A DNA stretch of 8,229 bases from Actinomycetota bacterium (GTDB lineage Bacteria; Actinomycetota; Acidimicrobiia; Acidimicrobiales; BP-101), in NCBI GenBank assembly GCA_030838265.1, contig JAUTXA010000150.1, forward strand, positions 1-8,229. Reading direction: 5' to 3'. This document shows positions 1 to 5,511 of the stretch, piece after piece; position 1 is the stretch's first letter, and each line of letters starts with the position of its first letter. The notes below the pieces were generated by a model. That model ran no database searches. It was not told the DNA's origin and saw nothing but the letters and a program-made list of their open reading frames with translations. Position numbers and translations under genes: made by a program.

Positions 1-96
1 AAGCAGCTGGGCCTCGACCTGGGCGTCCCGCGGGCCGACCTCAAGGAGGCCATGGGCAGCGGCCTGGCCAAGATCAGGGCGGGACTACAGGCCTGA
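1..96 (+). CDS. C-terminal fragment of an unidentified protein
   Basis: The first frame is open from base 1 and ends at TGA 94-96, giving the last 31 residues of a protein that begins outside the window. The fragment is amphipathic and helical in character, with alternating Leu/Ala/Gly and charged residues, and codon third positions are mostly G or C, as in the confirmed genes here. No family can be recognised from so short a piece. The next gene on the same strand starts 51 bp later behind its own promoter-like sequence, so the two need not be co-transcribed. Confidence 0.55.
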   Translation, partial: KQLGLDLGVPRADLKEAMGSGLAKIRAGLQA

Positions 97-109
97 CAAA
101 GGCCTCATA

Positions 110-138
110 TTGGAGGCGCGTGGAAAGTTCGATAGGCT
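110..138 (+). promoter_or_regulatory. Sigma-70-type promoter for a leaderless transcript
   Basis: A -35-like TTGGAG (110-115) and a -10-like TAGGCT (133-138) are separated by exactly 17 bp. The -10 ends 9 nt before the ATG at 148, so transcription would start at or within about 3 nt of the start codon. No Shine-Dalgarno sequence precedes that ATG. Leaderless mRNAs are common in actinobacteria; assigning one here is an inference. Confidence 0.5.
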
Positions 139-147
139 AAGCAGCTG

Positions 148-576
148 ATGTCACCGATCTGGATGTCCATCGAGGTCTTCGACGGGGCCTTCGCGGCTTC
201 ACGCTGGGCCGACGCCCACGGTGACAGCCTCACCGAGACCGCCCTCGTGCACGGGGCCTGCGACTGGAGCTGGCACCGCCACTCCTGGGGCGTCATCTTT
301 GAGGTCAGCTTCACCGACGAGGCGGCGTGGGAGCGCTTCCGCCTCGACCTGGCCGTCGTCACCGCCCTCGAGGCCGTGCCCGACCCGGTCAGCGGCCTCA
401 TCGTCTACCGCGGTCGCGGGGGCAGCGCCGGTCGACCTCAGCCCCGCCGGCCCCGTCCCCTCACCGGGTCGGGCGCCGCCGCACTGCCCGTCCCGCAGCA
501 GCTCGAGGACGAGGTCTTCGACTTCGGGGCCTTCCGCTCCGATCTCGAGCGCCGCACCCTCACCCTCGCGGGCTGA
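148..576 (+). CDS. Small hypothetical protein with a Trp/His-rich motif
   Basis: A 142-residue protein of no family I can name. Residues 1-90 look like a compact alpha/beta domain. It contains a conspicuous cluster, ACDWSWHRHSWG (37-48; W40, W42, H43, H45, W47), followed by alternating hydrophobic residues (VIFEV) that suggest a beta strand, then an acidic/aromatic helix (EAAWERF). Residues about 91-118 are a Gly/Pro/Arg-rich, probably disordered linker, and the last 24 residues form a short acidic helix. There is no signal peptide or membrane segment. The ATG at 148 is chosen because it lies just after a promoter-like sequence; a second in-frame ATG at 163 is possible. The reading is coding-like in composition and the gene converges on the thioesterase gene with a 16-bp gap. 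The Trp/His cluster could bind metal or a ligand, but that is speculation. Confidence 0.7.
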   Translation: MSPIWMSIEVFDGAFAASRWADAHGDSLTETALVHGACDWSWHRHSWGVIFEVSFTDEAAWERFRLDLAVVTALEAVPDPVSGLIVYRGRGGSAGRPQPRRPRPLTGSGAAALPVPQQLEDEVFDFGAFRSDLERRTLTLAG

Positions 577-582
577 GCCCGC
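568..582. terminator. Small hairpin over a stop codon between convergent genes
   Basis: GCGGGC-TGA-GCCCGC is a perfect 6-bp G/C stem with a 3-nt loop, and the loop is the stop codon of the upstream + gene (574-576). It lies between two convergent genes whose stops are 16 bp apart. No T-tract follows on either strand, so any terminator function, possibly bidirectional, would be of the U-tract-less kind and is inferred from position only. Confidence 0.35.
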
Positions 583-592
583 TCCCCCGCCG

Positions 593-1207
593 CTACTTGT
601 CGCGCTGGGCGTAGAGCTCAGCGATCTTGGCGAAGTTGACGGTGATGAACACGGCCTCGGCTTCGGCCGTCATCTCCTCACCGTTGTAGACGCGGCCCAC
701 GGTGAAGATCTTGCGGCCCTCGACGCGGTCGAGCCGGCCCTCGAAGCGCAGGTCGGTGTGCAGCGGCGTGGGTTTCCGGTAGCGGACGGTCAGGGTGCCG
801 GTCATCCCGGGCTGGCCGGCCAGCGACTGGGTCATCCCCAGCACCTCGTCGAAGCTGGCGGCGATGAACCCGCCGTGGACGCAGCCGGGCGGGCCTTCGT
901 AGGCCGCGCCGAACCGAACGCGGCCGATCACGACGTCGTCCTCCATCTCGACGTGGATAGGCGGAGCCAGCGGATTGGCCCGGCCGATGATCGGGCTGTT
1001 GTCGAAGAAGGCGTGGGTGTCGCCGGCGTTGGCCGACTCGGCGAAGCCCTCGAAGAGCCGGCCCTGAGGGAAGGGCTCGAGGGCGGCGGCGATGGCGTCT
1101 AGGGCGGCGGCCGCCTTGAGCAGCTCGGTGGCGGGAGCGGTGGTGGCGACGAGGCGATCGATCACCAAGCGCATGGCCTCGCCGACCTGGCGCGTCTCGT
1201 CACTCAT
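593..1207 (-). CDS. PaaI/THEM4-type hotdog-fold thioesterase
   Basis: A 204-residue cytoplasmic protein of the 4HBT/PaaI thioesterase superfamily, which hydrolyses acyl-CoA thioesters. The hotdog domain covers about residues 75-190. The signature V-H-G-G (H111-G112-G113) sits in the segment PGCVHGGFIAASFDEVLG, where D120 is in the usual catalytic acid position. It is followed by the strand L-T-V-R-Y-R-K-P-T-P (about 138-147), typical of the family. The first 75 residues are a helical N-terminal extension (Ala/Leu-rich) longer than in minimal PaaI proteins. The ATG at 1207 lies inside the end of the exodeoxyribonuclease III gene, and the two overlap by 8 nt (ATGAGTGA), so translation is probably coupled. 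The substrate cannot be read from sequence. The link to the two nuclease genes upstream looks like co-transcription rather than a shared pathway. Confidence 0.88.
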   Translation of the reverse strand: MSDETRQVGEAMRLVIDRLVATTAPATELLKAAAALDAIAAALEPFPQGRLFEGFAESANAGDTHAFFDNSPIIGRANPLAPPIHVEMEDDVVIGRVRFGAAYEGPPGCVHGGFIAASFDEVLGMTQSLAGQPGMTGTLTVRYRKPTPLHTDLRFEGRLDRVEGRKIFTVGRVYNGEEMTAEAEAVFITVNFAKIAELYAQRDK

Positions 1208-1988
1208 CGGCGACGTCGACGAACAGCGGGGCGTGATCCGAAGGAAGCTTGCCCTTGCGGGCGAAGCGGTCGATCAGTGTGTAGGTGAGGCTGTCGGCGA
1301 GTGGCTTGGTCAGCAGGACGAGGTCGATGCGCATGCCCCGGTGGTTGTGGAAGTCACCGGCTCGGTAGTCCCAGTAGGTGAAGAGCTCGTCCTCCTGGCG
1401 GAGCAGGCGGAAGGCGTCCTGCAAGCCCCACTCCTCGAGCCGGGCGAGGGCGTCACGCTCGGGCTTGCTCACGTGCGTCGAGTTCTTGAACTTCTTGATG
1501 TCCCACACGTCGCGGTCTTCGGGGGCCACGTTGAAGTCGCCGCAGACGACGACGGGGTGGGCCGGGTCGGTGGTCTGGTCGAGGTGCTGACGCAGCCGGT
1601 CGAACCACGACAGCTTGTACTGGTAGTGGTCGTCGTCGAGGCTGCGGCCGTTCGGGACATAGACGCTGTGCACCCGGATCCCCCCGCACGTGGCCGAGAT
1701 CAGGCGGGTGTCGACGTCAGGGTCGATGCCTTCGCAGAAGCCGTTGACCACGTCCTTGATGCCGACTCTGCTCAGGATGGCGACACCGTTCCACTGCTTC
1801 AGCCCGTGGTGGACCGACTCGTAGCCCAGGGACTCGAACGACATGGCCGGGAAGGCGGCGTCGGAGAGCTTGGTCTCCTGGAGGCAGAGGATGTCGGGCT
1901 TTGCGTACCCGATCCACTCCTCGACGCGGGGCATCCGGACCTTCAGGGAGTTGACGTTCCAGGTGGCGATGCGCATGGCGTCGGCCAC
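1200..1988 (-). CDS. xthA: Exodeoxyribonuclease III (AP endonuclease, EEP family)
   Basis: A 262-residue Mg-dependent nuclease of the exonuclease-endonuclease-phosphatase family that cleaves DNA at abasic sites and removes 3' blocking groups in base excision repair. The family motifs appear in order, numbered from the GTG start: ATWNVNS (N11, N13), LQETK with metal ligand E38, YVPNG with Y110, GDFN with D151 and N153, a WDYRAG segment followed by GMRID, and the terminal PSDHAPL with the catalytic D251/H252 pair. The length is normal for the family. Two starts are possible: GTG at 1988, or ATG at 1976 (MRIATWN), which matches the usual N-terminus better and lies 9 nt after a TAGGGT box. The gene starts 40 bp (or 52 bp) downstream of the NYN-S1 gene stop and overlaps the thioesterase start by 8 nt. 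It may be both read through from upstream and served by its own weak promoter. Confidence 0.95.
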   Translation of the reverse strand: MADAMRIATWNVNSLKVRMPRVEEWIGYAKPDILCLQETKLSDAAFPAMSFESLGYESVHHGLKQWNGVAILSRVGIKDVVNGFCEGIDPDVDTRLISATCGGIRVHSVYVPNGRSLDDDHYQYKLSWFDRLRQHLDQTTDPAHPVVVCGDFNVAPEDRDVWDIKKFKNSTHVSKPERDALARLEEWGLQDAFRLLRQEDELFTYWDYRAGDFHNHRGMRIDLVLLTKPLADSLTYTLIDRFARKGKLPSDHAPLFVDVADE

Positions 1989-1991
1989 CCT
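1986..1991 (-). promoter_or_regulatory. Possible -10 box before xthA
   Basis: On the minus strand TAGGGT (1991-1986) ends 9 nt before the ATG at 1976, the same spacing as at the 148 gene. It overlaps the alternative GTG start at 1988, so if used it would make the ATG the real start and the mRNA leaderless. No convincing -35 is visible, so confidence is low. Confidence 0.3.
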
Positions 1992-2028
1992 ACGCTGTCG
2001 TGCCGCGGCCGCTCTTGGTGTGGTCCGG

Positions 2029-3498
2029 CTACTTCTTCTTGGTGGCCGTCTTCTTGGTTGGCGCCGACTGCTTGGCCGCCTTCTTGGCCGACTGCTTGGC
2101 CGCCTTCTTGGCCGGCGGGGCTGCCTTCTTGGTGGCCGCCGGCTTCGGCGTCACCTTCTTGACCTTGGCCACCTTCTTGGCCGTCACCTTCTTGGCCGCT
2201 CGACCCTTGACGGGCTCGGGCGCCACGACCTTCTGGACGGGTGCCTTCACCGGCTTGGCCTTCTTGGTGGCAGTCGCCTTCTTGGGTGTCACCTTGGCTG
2301 TCTTCTTGGCCGCCTGCTTGGCCGTCTTCTTGGTGGCCTTGCGGATCTCGGCCAGCTGGTCGCCCATGGTCTGCTTCACGGCCACGGCATCGACCGGGAC
2401 CTCGCGGCCGATCTCGGGCTCGGCCGGAACAGGATCGGCGCCGAACGGCGTGACGTCGGACGGGGCGATGGCCTTCGACGGCCTCCGTGCGGCCTGCTTC
2501 CGTCCGCCCGACTTCTTCGATCCACCTGACTTCCGGGGCGTCGCCTCGGCCATCTCCGCCTCCACCGTCTCCTCGGTCGGGGCTCCGGCCACCTTGGCGA
2601 AGCCCGGTAGGGCCAGCTCTATCCCGCGCCGGGCCGAGTCGAAACTCTGCACCACGAACGTGCGGGTCTCGCCCTGCTTCAGCACCTCGCGGGCGGCGCG
2701 GGGCGGCGGCGAGCCCATGGCGCTGAGGGGGATGTAGCAGCTGGCCCCGTCCACCACGACAAACGCGCCGTGGGACGAGAAGCGCTCGACCTCACCCTCG
2801 ACATCGGTCCCCTGCTTGTGGTTGTCGACGAAGGTGATGAAGGCCAGGGGCTCGTTGACCGGCTCGCTGGGCGGCCCGGCCGGGCCCCGAGTGCGGCGGC
2901 GCCGCTTGGCCCCGCCCGTCTCGTCGTCCCTCGGCTCGACCCCCTCGACCGCCTCCTCAGTGGCGGCTTCGATGGCCTTGTCGACCTTCTTGTCGCGGCG
3001 GCCCCGGGGCCTCGTCCCGCCGCCGTCCGAGCCCGACTTCTGGCGCCGGGCCTCCTTCACCGCCTCTCGCGACTTGGGTCCCCGCACCGGAGCTCGATCG
3101 GTGAAGATCCAGCCGATGCCCTGGACGGGCTTGCCGCCGATGAGGCGTCCCTTGTCGAAGAGCCAGTCGTACTCGCCATGGAACTCCTGGAAGGAGTCGT
3201 TCGAGAACACGATGGCGCCGACCTTGTCGGCGATGCGGAGCAGGAAGGCGTCGCCCCGTCCGATGGCGCCGGCAGGGGGCGAGACCAGCTCACCGGCCAG
3301 CTCGGCCTCCTCGAAGGCCTTGCGCTCCTGGTCGTCGATGCGGTGCCCGAAGGTGGCATCGACGACCACGATCACCTCGTGACCGGGGAACTCTTCGATG
3401 AAAGCGCGCACCGCTTCGTCGAGCTGGGAGAGCGAAGGGAGGGTGCGGCCCTCGGTGGCGATGTTGGATCCGTCGACGACGACGTGCTGAGGCTTCAT
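2029..3498 (-). CDS. NYN/Zc3h12a-like ribonuclease fused to S1 domain and histone-H1-like tail
   Basis: A 489-residue protein in three parts. Residues 1-140 form an NYN/PIN-like nuclease domain of the Zc3h12a (Regnase) type: VVVDGSN (D9, N12), VIVVVDATFG (D47), GRGDAFLL (D83) and IVFSNDSF (N100, D101) supply the spaced acidic residues expected to hold Mg and cut RNA. Residues about 141-215 are a charged, Arg/Lys/Glu-rich linker. Residues about 218-298 match an S1 RNA-binding fold: GTDVEGEVERFSSHGAFVVV, then CYIPLSAM, then the ending ARRGIELALPG. After a second linker, residues about 386-489 are a histone-H1-like tail made almost only of K, A, T, V, P and Q, with 36 lysines in about 104 residues and KKAAKQSA repeated twice in tandem. 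The protein is probably cytoplasmic and nucleoid- or RNA-associated. RNase activity is inferred from retained acidic residues; the target RNA is unknown. It is the first gene of a minus strand cluster with xthA, and its ATG lies 35 bp from the divergent M20 peptidase gene. Confidence 0.85.
   Translation of the reverse strand: MKPQHVVVDGSNIATEGRTLPSLSQLDEAVRAFIEEFPGHEVIVVVDATFGHRIDDQERKAFEEAELAGELVSPPAGAIGRGDAFLLRIADKVGAIVFSNDSFQEFHGEYDWLFDKGRLIGGKPVQGIGWIFTDRAPVRGPKSREAVKEARRQKSGSDGGGTRPRGRRDKKVDKAIEAATEEAVEGVEPRDDETGGAKRRRRTRGPAGPPSEPVNEPLAFITFVDNHKQGTDVEGEVERFSSHGAFVVVDGASCYIPLSAMGSPPPRAAREVLKQGETRTFVVQSFDSARRGIELALPGFAKVAGAPTEETVEAEMAEATPRKSGGSKKSGGRKQAARRPSKAIAPSDVTPFGADPVPAEPEIGREVPVDAVAVKQTMGDQLAEIRKATKKTAKQAAKKTAKVTPKKATATKKAKPVKAPVQKVVAPEPVKGRAAKKVTAKKVAKVKKVTPKPAATKKAAPPAKKAAKQSAKKAAKQSAPTKKTATKKK
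2063..2110. repeat. Perfect 24-bp tandem repeat, two copies
   Basis: Copies at 2063-2086 and 2087-2110 are identical and encode, on the minus strand, the octapeptide KKAAKQSA twice near the C-terminus of the NYN-S1 protein. They sit in a longer stretch (about 2031-2343) where the element TTCTTGG, the complement of Lys-Lys codons plus one base, recurs about a dozen times. A unit that is a multiple of three keeps the frame, so copy number could vary without breaking the gene. Confidence 0.9.
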
Positions 3499-3517
3499 GT
3501 CACGGGACAGTCAAGCA

Positions 3518-3527
3518 TCCCTACGAT
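3518..3527. promoter_or_regulatory. Overlapping divergent -10-like boxes
   Basis: The 35-bp gap between the divergent ATGs at 3498 and 3534 contains TACGAT on the + strand (3522-3527), ending 6 nt before the peptidase ATG, so transcription would begin at the A of that ATG. On the minus strand TAGGGA (3523-3518) could serve the NYN-S1 gene with a leader of about 12 nt. The two boxes share two base pairs, so only one could be occupied at a time. Neither has a good -35 and no Shine-Dalgarno is evident for either gene. Confidence 0.35.
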
Positions 3528-3533
3528 GCAGGT

Positions 3534-4874
3534 ATGGGAACTGACGTCACCGGCGAGGTCACCGAGCTGCTCCAGCAGATGATCCGCAACCGCTGCGTGA
3601 ACGACGGCACGGCTGAGTCGGGCCACGAGCGGGCCTCCGTCGATCTGCTCGAGGGCTACTTCGAGGGCAGCGGGCTCGACATCGAGACCTATGAGCCCAC
3701 GCCTGGGCGGGCGTCGCTGGTCGGGCGCATCGAGGGGTCCGACCCCTCCGCGCCGACGTTGCTGCTGATGGGTCACACCGATGTGGTGCCGGCCAACGAG
3801 GACGGGTGGCGGCACGACCCCTATGGGGGCGAGCTCATCGACGGTGAGGTGTGGGGACGGGGCGCCATCGACATGCTCAACCTGACGTCATCGATGGCGG
3901 TCGCCACGCGCGCCCTGGCCTCGTCGGGCTTCCGGCCCGCCGGATCGCTCGTCTACTTGGCCGTCGCCGACGAGGAGGCGCTCGGGACCCATGGCGCCAA
4001 GTGGCTGACCGAGCACGAGCACGATGCGGTGGCGGCCGACTACGTGATCACCGAGTCGGGCGGCATCCCCATGCCGACGGCTGAAGGACCCCGGCTGCCG
4101 GTGATCGTCGGTGAGAAGGGGGCCTACTGGCGCAAGCTGGTCGTGAAGGGGACGCCGGGGCATGCCTCGGCCCCGTTCCGCTCGGACTCGGCCGTGGTGA
4201 AGGCGGCCGAGGTCGTCCGCCGGCTGGCCTCGTACCGGCCGCAGACCAACATCCACGACATCTGGCGGCGCTTCGTCGAGGGGATGGCGTTCCCGCCGGA
4301 GTTCGCCGGGCCGCTGCTCGACCCCGACGCCATGTGGGACTTCGTGGCCGAGCTGCCCTTCGTGGGCTTGGCCCGCCAGGCCCAGGCCTGCACCCACACC
4401 ACCATCGCCCCAACGGTCGTGCACGGCGGGGTGAAGACCAACGTCATCCCCGACCGAGTCGAGCTCGAGCTCGACATCCGCACCTTGCCGGGGCAGACGG
4501 CCGACGATGTCGCCGCCCTGCTGGCCGACGCGTTGGGCGACCTGGCGGGCGACGTCGAGATCATCGGTCTCACCGACGACGAGTCGACGTCATCGCCCAT
4601 GGACACGCCCCTGTGGGATGCGCTGTCGCGGGTGACCTCGGTGCTGCACCCGGGGTCGGGGCTCATCCCCTTCCTCACCGTCGGCGCCACCGACGCCCGC
4701 TTCTTCCGGCGCCAAGGGATCACGTCCTACGGGTTCGGCCTGTTCTCCGAGCGGCTGTCGTTCGAGGACTTCTCGACCATGTTCCACGGAGACGACGAGC
4801 GGGTCGACGTCGACTCCCTCCGCCTGTCGACCGAGATGTGGGGGGCGCTGGCCCACGACTTCCTGGTGGGCTGA
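3534..4874 (+). CDS. M20-family zinc metallopeptidase (ArgE/DapE/CPG2-like)
   Basis: A 446-residue cytoplasmic dizinc hydrolase of the M20/M25/M40 family, which cleaves peptide or N-acyl bonds of small substrates. All the metal-site motifs are present. MGHTDVVP supplies H81 (with D83), WGRGAIDM supplies the bridging D113, and ADEEALG supplies the catalytic base E147 and ligand E148. TESGG supplies E174, and MFHGDDERV supplies the last ligand H418. The lid/dimerisation domain lies about residues 200-320, beginning after KGTPGHASAP. Length and order are normal. The ATG at 3534 is chosen because it directly follows a TACGAT box; the next in-frame ATG would cut into the conserved N-terminal helix. 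It leads an operon with the HAD gene 4 bp downstream and a flavin amine oxidase gene after that, so its product may be an amino compound passed to the oxidase. The exact substrate cannot be told from sequence. Confidence 0.93.
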   Translation: MGTDVTGEVTELLQQMIRNRCVNDGTAESGHERASVDLLEGYFEGSGLDIETYEPTPGRASLVGRIEGSDPSAPTLLLMGHTDVVPANEDGWRHDPYGGELIDGEVWGRGAIDMLNLTSSMAVATRALASSGFRPAGSLVYLAVADEEALGTHGAKWLTEHEHDAVAADYVITESGGIPMPTAEGPRLPVIVGEKGAYWRKLVVKGTPGHASAPFRSDSAVVKAAEVVRRLASYRPQTNIHDIWRRFVEGMAFPPEFAGPLLDPDAMWDFVAELPFVGLARQAQACTHTTIAPTVVHGGVKTNVIPDRVELELDIRTLPGQTADDVAALLADALGDLAGDVEIIGLTDDESTSSPMDTPLWDALSRVTSVLHPGSGLIPFLTVGATDARFFRRQGITSYGFGLFSERLSFEDFSTMFHGDDERVDVDSLRLSTEMWGALAHDFLVG

Positions 4875-4878
4875 TCCG

Positions 4879-5511
4879 ATGTCGATCAAGGCGGTGCTGT
4901 TCGACTTCGGGGGCGTGATCTTGACCAGCCCCTTCGACGCCTTCGAGCGCTACGAGGAACGGCAGGGTCTGCCGGCGGGCTTCATCCGCTCGTTGAACGC
5001 AACCAATCACACGACCAACGCGTGGGCTCAGCTCGAGTCGAGCTCGGTGTCGATCGACGAGTTCTGCTCGCTGTTCGAAGCCGAGGCCGAGGCGGCGGGG
5101 GCGGATGGACGGTTGGTCGCCGCCGACGTGCTGGCTTGCCTGTCGGGCGAGGTGCGGCCCCACATGGTCGAGGCGGTGCGCCGCTGCCACTCGCGCCCGG
5201 GGCTGACGACGGCGATGCTGACCAACAACTTCGTGGCCGACGAGGGCGCCCGCGATCTGTCGTCGGTCTTCGCCCACTTCGACTACATCATCGAGTCGTC
5301 GAAGGTGGGGGTGCGCAAGCCCGACGTGCGGTTCTACGAGATCGCGCTGCGCGAGATCGGGGTGTCGGCCTCGGAGGCCGTGTTCCTCGACGACCTCGGG
5401 ATCAACCTCAAGCCGGCGCGGGCTCTCGGGATGACGACGATCAAGGTGGACGACCCCGACGTGGCCCTCGATGAGCTGGAGGCGGTCGTCGGGTTTCCCT
5501 TGCGGTCGTGA
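4879..5511 (+). CDS. HAD-superfamily hydrolase, subfamily IA
   Basis: A 210-residue haloacid dehalogenase-like hydrolase, probably a phosphatase, with a Rossmannoid core and an alpha-helical cap (about residues 18-85). Motif I is FDFGGV with nucleophile D9, but the usual second Asp of DxD is G11. Motif II is MLTNN (T115), motif III is the Lys of RKPD (K147), and motif IV is FLDDLG (D171, D172). The Gly at the second motif-I position also occurs in catalytically active relatives such as E. coli YihX, so activity need not be lost. The opening resembles the N-terminal phosphatase-like domains of ACAD10 and soluble epoxide hydrolase. The ATG lies 4 bp after the peptidase stop, and the gene ends in a GTGA overlap with the oxidase gene, so it is the middle gene of a coupled operon. 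The substrate is unknown. Confidence 0.92.
   Translation: MSIKAVLFDFGGVILTSPFDAFERYEERQGLPAGFIRSLNATNHTTNAWAQLESSSVSIDEFCSLFEAEAEAAGADGRLVAADVLACLSGEVRPHMVEAVRRCHSRPGLTTAMLTNNFVADEGARDLSSVFAHFDYIIESSKVGVRKPDVRFYEIALREIGVSASEAVFLDDLGINLKPARALGMTTIKVDDPDVALDELEAVVGFPLRS

Noticed and set aside
221..1102. Long + strand open frame of 293 codons across the convergent junction
   Set aside because: It runs through the small hypothetical gene in another frame and antisense over the thioesterase, with a Ser/Pro/Arg-rich then Val/Asp/Gly-rich composition typical of shadow frames.
2063..2110. CRISPR-like repeat
   Set aside because: The two 24-bp copies are directly adjacent with no spacer and lie inside a coding sequence as part of a lysine-rich tail.
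1092..2162. Long + strand open frame of 356 codons
   Set aside because: It lies antisense over exodeoxyribonuclease III and the end of the NYN-S1 gene. Its composition (V, D, E, G repeats) is that of a high-GC shadow and it shows no motif, whereas the minus strand reading has all the EEP motifs.
2000..3382. Several + strand open frames over the NYN-S1 gene, one looking like a Leu/Phe/Ala-rich membrane protein
   Set aside because: The hydrophobic appearance is only the complement of Lys/Ala codons (AAG-GCC read as GGC-CTT). The minus strand protein has recognisable nuclease and S1 motifs.
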